The notes below the pieces were generated by a model that saw only the letters and a program-made list of their open reading frames with translations, ran no database searches and had not been told where the DNA came from. Shown here in pieces: positions 42,654-52,242 of a DNA stretch of 64,000 nt (position 1 is the stretch's first letter; each line of letters begins with the position of its first letter). The DNA is from Pedobacter cryoconitis (GTDB lineage Bacteria > Bacteroidota > Bacteroidia > Sphingobacteriales > Sphingobacteriaceae). The stretch is taken from contig JAAAFW010000008.1 in the NCBI GenBank assembly GCA_019352875.1, positions 158,159 through 222,158 of the forward strand, in the 5' to 3' direction. The position numbers and the translations under genes are program-made.

Positions 42654-45422
42654 TTATTTAAAATTGGCAGCTAACCTGATAAATGGCTGAATACCGGCAC
42701 TCGAACCAGACTGAACTGAACCCGGTGAAGGTGTTCTGGTAATATTACTTCCTGGTGCAGGTATCGTATAATCTCCTAGTTCATTAAATAGATTGTTTAC
42801 GCCGATGGTAGCCTGCAAAACAGGTGTTATTCTGTATCCGGCAGATATATCTGCAACCCAGATAGGACTGTATACCTGATAATAATAATCCGGTTTAGGG
42901 AAATTAGCATTCAGTTGGCTAACAGAGTTTACAGATCCAAAATAAACTGCTCTTGCCAGCAGGCTTAGTTTTTTGAAATTATATGTTCCCTGTAAAGTGA
43001 TCTTTGTAGCCGGGATAGCTGAGGTAACCCGCACTTCTTCACTTTCATCAAAGATGATATAGCGATAGGCTTCCAGTCCTTTTGGTGTATTCACTTTGGT
43101 TAATTTCGTTTTCTGGAAATTACCCCCCGCTAAAAAGGCTGCATTCGCCCCATTCGGTAAAAGGAATTTATAACTACCCGTAAATTCGATACCCTTAGTG
43201 CTGGTACTAAATGAATTGTAGAAAAATTTAGCCTGCACCGTACCCGTTTGTACGAACAGCGTTCTTACATCCTCCGGTAAATTGGTGTCCGTAGCAGAAA
43301 AACGGCCCGTATTGCCAACCCTGTCCTTGATATCTATTTTATAGGCATCCAGTGTTAATTCTATATTCTGCAAAGGCTGAGAAGTAATTCCTGCAGAGTA
43401 ACCTTTAGATTTTTCGGGCTGTAATGAAGGAATACCCAAAGCTTTGGTTGCAGGATTGACATTATTTGCAGTGACCTGATCGATAGCTACACCGTTCTGG
43501 AAGGTTGTCGAAGTTTCCGTATAATAATATTGCGCCAGATCTGGTGCCCTGAATCCGGTGTTAAAGGCTCCTCTTACAGCCAGCCATTTTGCAAAGCTGT
43601 ATCTTGTCGCCGCTTTATAGGTACTGACACTACCAAAATCTGCATAATTTTCTATTCTGAATGCACCGGACACCAGCCAGTTCTTCGTAACATTTAATTC
43701 AAGATCTGCATAGGCCGCAGAGATAGATCGTTTGACATCTACTTCATTGGAAGGCCGGAAACCTGCGTGTATCTGCGATCCGGGAGAAAGGCCGTTTAAA
43801 GGCGTGCTGCCAGCGGCAGCAAAGTAAGGAATCCCGCCTGTAGTATATTCTACCTTATATATGGGACTTAAATCGGCTTTGGAATAAGAGCTTTCTTCTC
43901 CGGCTTTAATCTGATAAGTTTCTACCCTGTACTGACCACCGAAAGCTACGTTTAGTCCTTTTAATATTTTGTCAAATTTCCTGGAAAAATCTATGCTTCC
44001 ACTATTCTGAGAAGCATTATAGCTCCCGGCATTAAAGGTTCTTGGTGTTTTCTGGCCTAAACTTGCATTTAATGAATTACTAATCAGGTTATCGAAGGCA
44101 TTTCTTCCGTATACATTAGAAATATCGACATTCCATTCCCTGATCTTTCCTTTCACGCCTACAGCGAAAGAAAGATCGGTTATAATATTATCCATCGCAG
44201 GCAGGAAACCATCCGGATAAACAAAAGTATTATTACGCTCTGTCCATCCTGGTAGTCTGTAAACAGCAGTAAACTGAGAATTACGGTGACTGATTCCGCC
44301 AAAAGAGTATAACTCAAAGTTATCATCGAGCGGTACGGCAGCGTTAAAGGACAATAAACCATCTTTTGATTTATTTGTAGATCCCCGGGTATCAAAATGA
44401 TTGCGGTCTATTCCTCTGCCAGCAATGATCGCATCATCTATCTCCCGGGTGTATATTTGATCAAATCCGCGGGTATTAGCTCCGCCACCATAAGCCGGCC
44501 CAATATAAAGCCCGTCACCATCTTTACCTGAAGGTAAAGAGACAGCCTGCGTAGCATACTCCCCTGTAAGATTCAGAAAGCCCCGGGTACCTATTTTAGT
44601 ACCTAAATTAGCGCTGGTGCGGGTCGTAAAGCCGTCTCCTCTTCTCCTAATACTTCCTAAAGTACTTACTGTAAGCTCATTGACATTACTTTTCAATACA
44701 ATATTGATTACTCCGGCAATCGCATCTGATCCATATTGTGCAGCAGCACCATCCCGCAGAATTTCAATGCGTTCTATCGAACCTACGGGAATTGCATTCA
44801 GGTCATACCCTGTTGCACCATTGCCTAAACCTCCCCAACTAATATTTGAGCTTTTATGGCGTCTTTTTCCATTGACCAGCACCAATACCTGATCAACACC
44901 CAAACCTTTCAGCTGTACTGTTGAGGTTGCTGAGGCCGCATCGCCTCCACCTGAAACAGACGAATGAAAGGAGGGCGACACATATTGCAGCAACTGGGTA
45001 ACACTCGCTTGTGGTGAGTATTGCTGTAAGGTTTTAAGGTCAATCACATCGACCGGAACGGGAGAATTGAGTTTGGTACGGTTAGCACTACGTGAGCCTA
45101 CGATCTGAAGTTCGTTAAGGTTATTGTCTGCATTCTCCAGACTGATATTGAGTTTTGTAGCTGTACCGATTTCTACTTCTGCCGATTTATAACCGATATA
45201 AGAGACCAGAAGATACCGACCGTTTCTTACAACTATGCTGAATGAGCCGTCCTGTTTGGTAACGGCTGCTCCATCCAGGCCTTTCACTTTAACAGAAACG
45301 CCGGGTAGCGGCAGTTTATCGTCCGCAGAGACAACCACTCCGGTAATTGTTCTTTGCTGGGCAAAAATATGGGTGGATATTAATGTGCCCAAAATTAGTA
45401 TCAAGAGTAGTTTTCTTTTCAT
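42654..45422 (-). CDS. TonB-dependent receptor (siderophore/metal-type, no SusD partner)
   Basis: 922 residues. Signal peptide about 1-21; carboxypeptidase-regulatory-like domain about 22-95 (ITGVVVSADDKLPLPGVSVK); plug about 105-240 with LKGLGVDQVLVLVNGKRRHK and IERIEILRDGAAAQYGSDAI; then the beta-barrel. The barrel end (FIRLAANFK) is aromatic plus Lys. The plug is of the classical iron/cobalamin-receptor type rather than SusC. It is 58 bp upstream of a DUF4397 lipoprotein and 85 bp downstream of a di-heme peroxidase, so its substrate may be a metal complex or redox-active compound. No direct sequence evidence fixes the ligand. Confidence 0.93.
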   Translation of the reverse strand: MKRKLLLILILGTLISTHIFAQQRTITGVVVSADDKLPLPGVSVKVKGLDGAAVTKQDGSFSIVVRNGRYLLVSYIGYKSAEVEIGTATKLNISLENADNNLNELQIVGSRSANRTKLNSPVPVDVIDLKTLQQYSPQASVTQLLQYVSPSFHSSVSGGGDAASATSTVQLKGLGVDQVLVLVNGKRRHKSSNISWGGLGNGATGYDLNAIPVGSIERIEILRDGAAAQYGSDAIAGVINIVLKSNVNELTVSTLGSIRRRGDGFTTRTSANLGTKIGTRGFLNLTGEYATQAVSLPSGKDGDGLYIGPAYGGGANTRGFDQIYTREIDDAIIAGRGIDRNHFDTRGSTNKSKDGLLSFNAAVPLDDNFELYSFGGISHRNSQFTAVYRLPGWTERNNTFVYPDGFLPAMDNIITDLSFAVGVKGKIREWNVDISNVYGRNAFDNLISNSLNASLGQKTPRTFNAGSYNASQNSGSIDFSRKFDKILKGLNVAFGGQYRVETYQIKAGEESSYSKADLSPIYKVEYTTGGIPYFAAAGSTPLNGLSPGSQIHAGFRPSNEVDVKRSISAAYADLELNVTKNWLVSGAFRIENYADFGSVSTYKAATRYSFAKWLAVRGAFNTGFRAPDLAQYYYTETSTTFQNGVAIDQVTANNVNPATKALGIPSLQPEKSKGYSAGITSQPLQNIELTLDAYKIDIKDRVGNTGRFSATDTNLPEDVRTLFVQTGTVQAKFFYNSFSTSTKGIEFTGSYKFLLPNGANAAFLAGGNFQKTKLTKVNTPKGLEAYRYIIFDESEEVRVTSAIPATKITLQGTYNFKKLSLLARAVYFGSVNSVSQLNANFPKPDYYYQVYSPIWVADISAGYRITPVLQATIGVNNLFNELGDYTIPAPGSNITRTPSPGSVQSGSSAGIQPFIRLAANFK

Positions 45423-45506
45423 TTATTAGTATTTAAAATAGACATACCGGTGGCTAATTCGCTTAAAAACACAGCAAATCAGAGTGGTAATAGAAAAAAA
45501 TAAGGG

Positions 45507-46460
45507 TTATTTTTTATTGAACCTGTCGTCCGTCAACGAGACCAAAAAGGCTTCCAGGTCGTTGATTTCACCGTCTGTCAGTCCAAGTGGTTTGCTCAGG
45601 GAAAGGTCACGGTTCTTTCCGTTTTTAATAAACTCATCAGGGTTATTATAATATTTAATGACGTCCTTTAGTGTTTTAAACATTCCATTATGCATATAAG
45701 GCGCTGTTAAAGCCACGTTCCTTAATCCTGGAATCTTAAAGTGTCCTTCGTGCTCAGGGTTTTTGGTTACCTCAAACCTACCGGCATCTTTCAAATCATC
45801 ACCGTTAAATAAACCGATGCCTTTAAAACGGTCTGCAGTAAAATCTTCTCCTGAATGACAATTATTACAATTTGCTTTACCAATGAATAACAGACGACCA
45901 CGTTTTGCCGATTCGGGAATTGCATTATCATCACCATTGATATAGCGGTCATATGGGCTATTTGAGGTTTCCAGTGTGCGTTCATAGGCTGCAATTGCTG
46001 CTAACAGATTCTTCTGGTTCGGTGCGGCATTAAAAATGTCCTGAAATAATTTCGCATAGGTTTGGTCTTTTTGCAACCTTTCCAGCGCTTCTGCAATCGG
46101 AAGATTCATCTCTATCGGGTTAATGATGGGCTGCAAAGCCTGTTCTTCAAGCGAAGACACCCTTCCATCCCAGAATAGGTTCGGACGGCCGGACAAGTTG
46201 GTAACTGAAGGAGAGTTCCGCACGCCTACTGTGCCTCCAACACCCAGACTGAATGTAGCTGTGTCGGCGAAAGCAAATTCAGGTTTATGGCAGGACGCAC
46301 AGCTGACAGATTTATCTTTGGAAAGGATCGGATCAAAAAATAGTTTTTCTCCAAGGCGTTCTTTACTGTTAATCACATCCGGATCATCTGCACCAAAGCC
46401 TGCAATGATAAACACCAGAGTGGTGAGCACTACGGAAATAATTATTTTAGGTTTTCTCAT
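45507..46460 (-). CDS. di-heme cytochrome c peroxidase (CcpA/MauG family)
   Basis: 317 residues, periplasmic after a signal peptide (about 1-23). Two heme c sites: C54-C57-H58 (SCASCHKPEFAF) and C198-C201-H202 (CNNCHSGEDF). The Met/His-rich segment TAPYMHNGMF (M256) fits the bacterial cytochrome c peroxidase type, in contrast to MauG, which uses Tyr. It reduces hydrogen peroxide with electrons from small cytochromes or quinols, or modifies a partner protein. It sits between YceI and the receptor in the leftward operon, so a role in receptor-linked redox chemistry is suspected. Confidence 0.92.
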   Translation of the reverse strand: MRKPKIIISVVLTTLVFIIAGFGADDPDVINSKERLGEKLFFDPILSKDKSVSCASCHKPEFAFADTATFSLGVGGTVGVRNSPSVTNLSGRPNLFWDGRVSSLEEQALQPIINPIEMNLPIAEALERLQKDQTYAKLFQDIFNAAPNQKNLLAAIAAYERTLETSNSPYDRYINGDDNAIPESAKRGRLLFIGKANCNNCHSGEDFTADRFKGIGLFNGDDLKDAGRFEVTKNPEHEGHFKIPGLRNVALTAPYMHNGMFKTLKDVIKYYNNPDEFIKNGKNRDLSLSKPLGLTDGEINDLEAFLVSLTDDRFNKK

Positions 46461-46515
46461 TATATTTTTTCGCTGTCAAATCAAAAAATCCAAATTGTTA
46501 AGGCTGCCGCAGGAA

Positions 46516-46540
46516 ACCGGACAGGAGAATCCTGCCCGGT
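46516..46540 (-). other. hairpin between yceI and the peroxidase gene
   Basis: ACCGG-A-CAGGA-GAA-TCCTG-C-CCGGT, two 5-bp stems with one mismatch, in the 100-bp gap between genes. There is no T run, so it is more likely an mRNA-stability or processing element than a terminator. Confidence 0.45.
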
Positions 46541-46560
46541 ATCTCAAGAATTACCAAAGC

Positions 46561-47208
46561 TTATTTATTAGCCACAAGCTGTATATCCAGATCAAAATCA
46601 TCATAGATGGTTTTATCTCCCAGATTTTCAAAGAAACTTTTAGATCTGAATTTGATATCATATTTAGTTCTGTCCACTTTGATCTTGGCTTTCGCAACCA
46701 GTTTATTGTTATCTACAGTTACATTTGCCGGAAAGGTTACTTCATTAGTAATGCCTTTAATGGTTAGGTTCCCTTTGATCTGATATAGTCCTGAACCTTT
46801 ACTCTGTGCTGAGGTGATCACAAATTTCGCTGTACCAAACTTTTCCACTGCAAAAAAATCATCACTTTTAAGATGTCCGAGGAGTTTTGCATTGTTCTCC
46901 TTGTCTTCAATATCAGTCACTGTGATTGTCTTGGTATCCAGCTCAAAGCTTCCTCCTTTTAGTATGTTATTATCTACATCAAGTGATCCTGAACGTACCT
47001 GAATAGTGCCGGCATGTTCACCGGTAACTTTCTTGGCAAGCCAGGTCAGCTTACTCTGGCCGGGATCCACTTTAAAGGATATAGCTTTTTTGCTCAGCTC
47101 CAGCTTTGTCACTGAACCCGTGGAAATAAACCTGGGCGCAATTGTAAAAGAAGAAAGCACAAAGACAGTTGTTACTGCAACTGCAGTCAGGGTGGTAATT
47201 TGTTTCAT
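46561..47208 (-). CDS. YceI-family periplasmic protein
   Basis: 215 residues with a signal peptide (about 1-24). The YceI beta-barrel is supported by FKVDPGQSKLTWLAKKVTGE, HAGTIQVRSGSLDVDNNILK, DNNILKGGSFELDTKTITVT, KLLGHLKSDDFFAVEKFGTA and LTIKGITNEVTFP. YceI proteins bind polyprenoid quinones or other lipids in the periplasm. It lies 31 bp after a TlpA-like gene and before the di-heme peroxidase, consistent with a place in a periplasmic redox chain (quinone carrier plus peroxidase). The partner is inferred from order only. Confidence 0.92.
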   Translation of the reverse strand: MKQITTLTAVAVTTVFVLSSFTIAPRFISTGSVTKLELSKKAISFKVDPGQSKLTWLAKKVTGEHAGTIQVRSGSLDVDNNILKGGSFELDTKTITVTDIEDKENNAKLLGHLKSDDFFAVEKFGTAKFVITSAQSKGSGLYQIKGNLTIKGITNEVTFPANVTVDNNKLVAKAKIKVDRTKYDIKFRSKSFFENLGDKTIYDDFDLDIQLVANK

Positions 47209-47238
47209 ATCTGAGATTTTAGTTTTAATATTCTGTTA

Positions 47239-48558
47239 TTATCTGCTGGCGGTCTGCGTGGCAAAATAAGTTGCCGGTGGTACAGGTTCAGCGAGCAGTT
47301 CATCAAGTACTTTATTGAATTTCTTCTCGTATTCTGAGTAATACTGTCCGGTAACGGTTCCAGTATAGCCTGTGTATATTTCTCTCACCTCCCCTTTACG
47401 GTCAATTATAATGGTAGTAGGATAAGCAATGAATTTATTTAGAGCCGGTAGCTTGTCTGCAACCAGGCGTTTGTCCGCTAATCCTCCGAATAAAATATCA
47501 TATTTGATATCGTATTTATCTCGCAGTTTACCCAGCGTATATTTACCATATTCAAGATCATCTTTTTGTTCAAATCCAATTGCAATCGCTTCTACACCGC
47601 GATCTTTATTTTTATTGAACCAAGGTGATAAGAAAACTGTCTGGTCTGTGCAGTTCGGACACCATGTACCCACGAGTTCTACAATCACAACCTTACCCTG
47701 ATATTTGTCATCGGTTAATGAAACAGGTTTACCGTTCAAATCGGGAAATGTAAATGCTAACTTTTTTAATCCGGGTTTTAAAGACGTTAATGTATAAGGG
47801 TCCGGTAATTCCACTTTACTATCCTTTACACCTGTAAATTTCAGGTTGTCATAAATCCCCTGACTGATTTCACCGGACAAAGTTCCATCTTCATTGATCG
47901 TACCTCTGTAGATCCTTGGGCTGGGGCCACTAAATCCCGATAACACGAACTGATTACCCTGTACTGTTCCTTCCAGCTCCCTGCTGTCTCCTGTTACCTG
48001 CATAACCACACCGGTCAGTTTGTTACCTACCTGTTTGAGAATGGCAACCTTATTTGGTACAGCTTCTTTGGAGAAACCTTTGAACTCCCACTTACCGGTC
48101 AGATCGGCCGCCGGTGCGACGTCCTTACCAGGCTCCACAAAGCGGTAGTCTTTTCCTTGTTCGGCAGTGAAAGGAAGTGCATTACCACGAAGGCCGGGAA
48201 CCAGACTTCTGTATTCGCCGCTGATTTTTCCGTCGCTTTCTATTTTCGCTACCAGGGCAGCATCATAGGTATTCATCTTAATGAAAAGCGAGTCTTTACC
48301 CAGATACTGGATATGAAAATCATCTCTTCTGCTACCGTTTAGCAGGGTAAAGGTTGCAGTTTCTGCATCTTTACCTTTAAGTTCAAAATTAAAAGGCACT
48401 TCACTTTCGCTTACTTTAAATACGCCGCGCCAGATACCTTCTTTAATAAATTTTCTGGCCGCTTTAGGGTCTTCCGTAGTCTTTGTCAATGCCAGAGAAG
48501 AGGAAGAAATAAGCGTAGCAAGGGCCAGCACCTGTATTTTATACACATGAGATTTCAT
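47239..48558 (-). CDS. TlpA-like thioredoxin with N-terminal beta-domain (copy 1)
   Basis: 439 residues, signal peptide about 1-24. N-terminal beta-rich part (about 35-245) contains GIWRGVFKVSESEVPFNFEL, RDDFHIQYLGKDSLFIKMNT and a second beta block GKWEFKGFSKEAV, resembling a duplicated lipocalin-like domain. The C-terminal thioredoxin domain (about 265-425) has the redox pair C300-C303 in GTWCPNCTDQT and cis-Pro AYPTTIIIDRKG. It is very similar to the upstream copy. It should act on disulfides in the periplasm, perhaps reducing the peroxidase or the receptor's substrate. Confidence 0.9.
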   Translation of the reverse strand: MKSHVYKIQVLALATLISSSSLALTKTTEDPKAARKFIKEGIWRGVFKVSESEVPFNFELKGKDAETATFTLLNGSRRDDFHIQYLGKDSLFIKMNTYDAALVAKIESDGKISGEYRSLVPGLRGNALPFTAEQGKDYRFVEPGKDVAPAADLTGKWEFKGFSKEAVPNKVAILKQVGNKLTGVVMQVTGDSRELEGTVQGNQFVLSGFSGPSPRIYRGTINEDGTLSGEISQGIYDNLKFTGVKDSKVELPDPYTLTSLKPGLKKLAFTFPDLNGKPVSLTDDKYQGKVVIVELVGTWCPNCTDQTVFLSPWFNKNKDRGVEAIAIGFEQKDDLEYGKYTLGKLRDKYDIKYDILFGGLADKRLVADKLPALNKFIAYPTTIIIDRKGEVREIYTGYTGTVTGQYYSEYEKKFNKVLDELLAEPVPPATYFATQTASR

Positions 48559-48614
48559 AATGAAAAATTTTAACGGTTTATATTAAACTGATGTTATTAG
48601 CATAACTATGAGAT

Positions 48615-49919
48615 TTATTTTCCTTTCACGTAGGCCACAGATACCGATTCGGGTACAGGCTCGGCGATGAGTTCATCCAGAACTTTATTGAATTTCTTCT
48701 CATATTCCTCGAAATACTTTCCGGTTACCGTCCCGGTATAGCCGGTATATATTTCTCTCACATTACCCTTTCTGTCAATAATAATTGTGGTAGGGAACGC
48801 GACAAATTTATTCAGTGCGGGTAACTTTTCGGCAACAACTTTCTTATCGGCAATTCCACCGAAAAGTATATCATAAGTAATTCCATACTTATTTTTCAAT
48901 GTACCTAAGGTATATTTTGCATACTCCAGATCATCTTTCTGCTCAAACCCAATAGCGATTGCTTCTACTCCGCGACTTTGATTTTTCTTAAACCAGGGTG
49001 CAAGAAATACGGTCTGGTCTGTGCAGTTAGGACACCAGGTACCGATTGTCTCAATAATAACTACTTTTCCTTTGTACTTTTCGTCACTTAAAGAAACCTG
49101 CTTACCATTTAGATCGGGGAAGGTAAAGTCAAGTTTATTATATCCTTCTTTCAGAAAAGTCAGTTTATAAGGATCCGGTAGTTCTGCTTTCTCATTGCGT
49201 TGTGCATCGAACTTTACATTCTTATAGATGCCAAAACCCTGTTCACCGGAGATACTGTTATCATCATTAATTTTACCTTTTACAATAAACGGACTCGGCC
49301 CGGTAAATCCGGATAATTCAAATTCATCACCTTGAACTGTACCTTCAAGTTCTCTGGTATCACCGACCACAGTCATAATTACACCAGTTAACTTGTTTCC
49401 GTTTTGTTTAAGTAAAGCAATTGATGCAGGAACCGCATCTTTAGTATAGGTTTTGATTTCCCACTTCCCTGAGATGTCGTGTTTCGGTGCAACATCCTTT
49501 CCTGGTTCAACAAAACGGTAATCCTTACCATATTCTGCCACAAAGGGTAAAGAATTACCTCGGAATCCAGGAACCAGGCTGCGATATTCGCCTGTAAGCG
49601 TACCATTATCTTCGAGTTTAGCCACCAGCGCGGCATCGTAAGTATTCATCTTTACATAGATTGAATCCTCTCCAAGGCGTTCAACATGAAAATCGTCACG
49701 TCTGGCTCCGTTAATCAGCGTTAAGACTGCTGTCTTGGGATCTTTTCCTTTAAACTCAAAATTAAACGGGACTTTCGATTCACTTACATTAAATACACCA
49801 CGCCATACGCCCTCCCTGGGAAGTGGCTTTGAACCGTTCGCAGATACCGTTCCCCCCAGTAGTACTACTGAGGTCATCAGGCATGCAATTTTAGCTGAAA
49901 TTGTAGTTTTCATCATCAT
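48615..49919 (-). CDS. TlpA-like thioredoxin with N-terminal beta-domain (copy 2)
   Basis: 434 residues from the first ATG of the MMMK run (49919); a longer start at 49985 would add 22 residues lacking signal-peptide character. Signal peptide then runs to about 28. The layout is the same as the neighbouring copy: GVWRGVFNVSESKVPFNFEF, RDDFHVERLGEDSIYVKMNT, DISGKWEIKTYTKDAV, and the thioredoxin domain with GTWCPNCTDQT (Cys about 296 and 299). The two proteins are tandem duplicates that have since diverged mainly in the N-terminal domain and tail. It is the first gene of the leftward run. Confidence 0.88.
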   Translation of the reverse strand: MMMKTTISAKIACLMTSVVLLGGTVSANGSKPLPREGVWRGVFNVSESKVPFNFEFKGKDPKTAVLTLINGARRDDFHVERLGEDSIYVKMNTYDAALVAKLEDNGTLTGEYRSLVPGFRGNSLPFVAEYGKDYRFVEPGKDVAPKHDISGKWEIKTYTKDAVPASIALLKQNGNKLTGVIMTVVGDTRELEGTVQGDEFELSGFTGPSPFIVKGKINDDNSISGEQGFGIYKNVKFDAQRNEKAELPDPYKLTFLKEGYNKLDFTFPDLNGKQVSLSDEKYKGKVVIIETIGTWCPNCTDQTVFLAPWFKKNQSRGVEAIAIGFEQKDDLEYAKYTLGTLKNKYGITYDILFGGIADKKVVAEKLPALNKFVAFPTTIIIDRKGNVREIYTGYTGTVTGKYFEEYEKKFNKVLDELIAEPVPESVSVAYVKGK

Positions 49920-50694
49920 CGTTATTAATTTAAATACTATAGATTCATAGTGTTTAATAACAAGTATACCGACCTTCATGTCCATGCAAATACCCTCTGC
50001 AGATGCAGGTATTCAACTGGATTTCCTTAACATGAAACGGTGAGTAACTTGTTATTGGTTAATTTATAATCTATTTCTAGATCAGTTTGAGCACTTTTTC
50101 CTATGGAAAGTTGCTAGAAGTTCAACGAGACTGACTCTCCCTTCTTCTGTATAAATCAACTAATTAATGGTGGTGATTAATTAGGTACTTCCTGATACCC
50201 CGGTAGCTTATTAAAAGAATAAATGACCACCATAATATTCTATCAAAATGCCCCGGGGTACCAGGATTTTAAATAAGAATATTAAAAGAATTACCTTTAA
50301 ATGGAGGCCGGCATCTTAATTTATTATAAACAACAGCACAGGCAATCTTCTGACCACAAATTCAGAGTATTTTCCGTAGGCTGGTTGCTGTATATCATAT
50401 GAGCGTTTATTTTTTTGTTAATTATTTTTTATAAATATAGTGAGTCTGAATCACTTACACAATTAATTCTACCAAATTAGTAGTATTAATTATTAACTAC
50501 CTGAAATACAGTTAATTAATATTTTTATTTTGTAACAAAATTGTCTTAAATTAGGTTATCAGACCGTATTCAGGGTCAAAAAACCAGTGATTATCCGAGT
50601 CTATTAAGATCTGATTAGCAATGCTTTCCAGTTAAATGGCATCCGCTATATCTGATTAGTTAAATATAGCAGATGCCTTTGCCTTTAAGCTAAG
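49920..50694. other. 775-bp non-coding region upstream of the redox/receptor run
   Basis: No reading frame with support and no recognised RNA. It holds the promoter of the leftward run (no full TAnnTTTG match was found) and, at its right end, the terminator of susD. CTAATTAA (50160-50167) and TTAATTAG (50177-50184) form an 8-bp inverted repeat around TGGTGGTGA, possibly an operator. Weak Pho- or sigma-type motifs were not found. Confidence 0.4.
50638..50677 (-). terminator. hairpin after susD
   Basis: 14-nt arms GGCATCCGCTATAT (50638-50651) and ATATAGCAGATGCC (50664-50677) with one mismatch and a 12-nt loop, 18 bp after the susD stop. T run absent, but the stem is long. Confidence 0.6.
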
Positions 50695-52224
50695 CTATTC
50701 AGAGGGCTTCCAGCCCACATTTGCCGCAGTTGCAGTCTCCCCGTATTTTCCTTTTTCATTAAAGTAATCTTTACCTCCGAAAGTATATACCGGCTGTTTC
50801 ACGAGATCCAGCTGTAACTGTGGAATTGGATATTCAGTTGGAGTTCCGCCTACCAGCAGGTTATTACGCCTCATAAAGGTAAAAGGAATAAATGCTCCTC
50901 CTGCCCCATCGATTTCTATCGCATATTCATAATGCAGAGCCTTTCTCAAACTGCTTTCATCTGCAGCTACATTAGGCAGGCCTCCAGCGGATTTTCTCGA
51001 TGCTGTAGCTTCATTCAATAAACTCGCTGCTCCTGAATAATCCTTTAACCAGAATTTAGCTTCAGATTTCAATAGTCTGAGTTCTTCGGTAAGAAAATAA
51101 GGATTTACCGCCCCCGGGGTATTTAAGGTATTAGCTACGTTAAACCATCTTACGCGGGTATAATTGGTAAACAGGCCACGGCCGCGGGACTCAATCAAAA
51201 TACCGAAACTGGTGGAATATCCAAAATACTTATAGAACCGCTGATCATCACTCTCAATAGGAGGTAATATACCGGTCTGTGGATAAAACTTAGGCGTTTT
51301 TCCAGTCTTGTCTGCCAGGTAAGCGACTTTCAGATCAGGTGGCAGCCATCCTGAACCGTCGGAATTACGCTGCAACAAATTCGTGAGCAGCTGATTATAA
51401 TAGCCACCGGTAACAGTGTTTATAGTATAATCTGCAGTAATACCTTTTTCTGCATATTGCAAAACTTTAGTCCAGTGTGCACTTCCAAGTTTTTCAGATT
51501 CTTCAATATCCCTCGACTCAGAGGACAGAATACGTGCCGCCATGGAATTGGCCAGCTTTACAAAGTTTGCTTTGGTTAATGTCTCGCCTCTTAAAAAATC
51601 GAATTTAAAACGCTGATTAGCTTCAGCCAATGCGATTGACTTATCTATAAGTCTGATACTGTTGGCGATAAGCGCTTTATAGGAATCCGGAAAATCTTTA
51701 GTCGTCAGATTTGCATCGTCGACAATAATACCCCTGTCGAAGATGACGCCCAGATACCCCTGCGCCACTCCTTTTGCATAATAGGCAGCAGCCAGGCAAT
51801 CATCAGTACGATCTACACCCTGAGTATCAAAAATGCGTTTCCCTTGTTTTTCTATGATATCGACAGCCAGTGTCGCATCCAGGTTAGCCTGGTATAAATT
51901 ATTATAGAAGGTATTCCAGGTAACTGCACCACGATAAGAGGTATTATTATTTAAACGCAGGCGAGGTTCATTCGCGAAATCCCACCAGGACGAGTTACCA
52001 TTAGTATTTGTAGTCTGATCTGCCAGAAGGCTGAAATGTGTTCCGGCCGAGCTGGTTGAAGTTAAGAAAACAGTCTGAACGCTACTGGTCGTAAGTTTAA
52101 GACCAAGATCCCTGATCTGATCGACTGCTTCCTGGTTAGTGAGCGTTGTGGGATTATCGAAGTCTGTTTTCTTACATGCTGTAAACAACAGCGGCAGTAG
52201 TAATATATAATATGGTATTTTCAT
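50695..52224 (-). CDS. SusD-like nutrient-binding lipoprotein
   Basis: 509 residues. Lipoprotein signal MKIPYYILLLPLLFTAC with Cys17. SusD/RagB-type architecture of helices with TPR-like repeats: IRDLGLKLTTSSVQTV region, AYYAKGVAQGYLGVIFDRGI, SMAARILSSESRD, and EELRLLKSEAKFWLKDYSGA. The C-terminal segment RKALHYEYAIEIDGAGGAF is typical. It is the surface partner that covers the SusC barrel at 52243 and binds glycan or peptide substrate. It follows susC after 18 bp. Confidence 0.93.
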   Translation of the reverse strand: MKIPYYILLLPLLFTACKKTDFDNPTTLTNQEAVDQIRDLGLKLTTSSVQTVFLTSTSSAGTHFSLLADQTTNTNGNSSWWDFANEPRLRLNNNTSYRGAVTWNTFYNNLYQANLDATLAVDIIEKQGKRIFDTQGVDRTDDCLAAAYYAKGVAQGYLGVIFDRGIIVDDANLTTKDFPDSYKALIANSIRLIDKSIALAEANQRFKFDFLRGETLTKANFVKLANSMAARILSSESRDIEESEKLGSAHWTKVLQYAEKGITADYTINTVTGGYYNQLLTNLLQRNSDGSGWLPPDLKVAYLADKTGKTPKFYPQTGILPPIESDDQRFYKYFGYSTSFGILIESRGRGLFTNYTRVRWFNVANTLNTPGAVNPYFLTEELRLLKSEAKFWLKDYSGAASLLNEATASRKSAGGLPNVAADESSLRKALHYEYAIEIDGAGGAFIPFTFMRRNNLLVGGTPTEYPIPQLQLDLVKQPVYTFGGKDYFNEKGKYGETATAANVGWKPSE

Positions 52225-52242
52225 GTGTTCAAGGATTAAATC

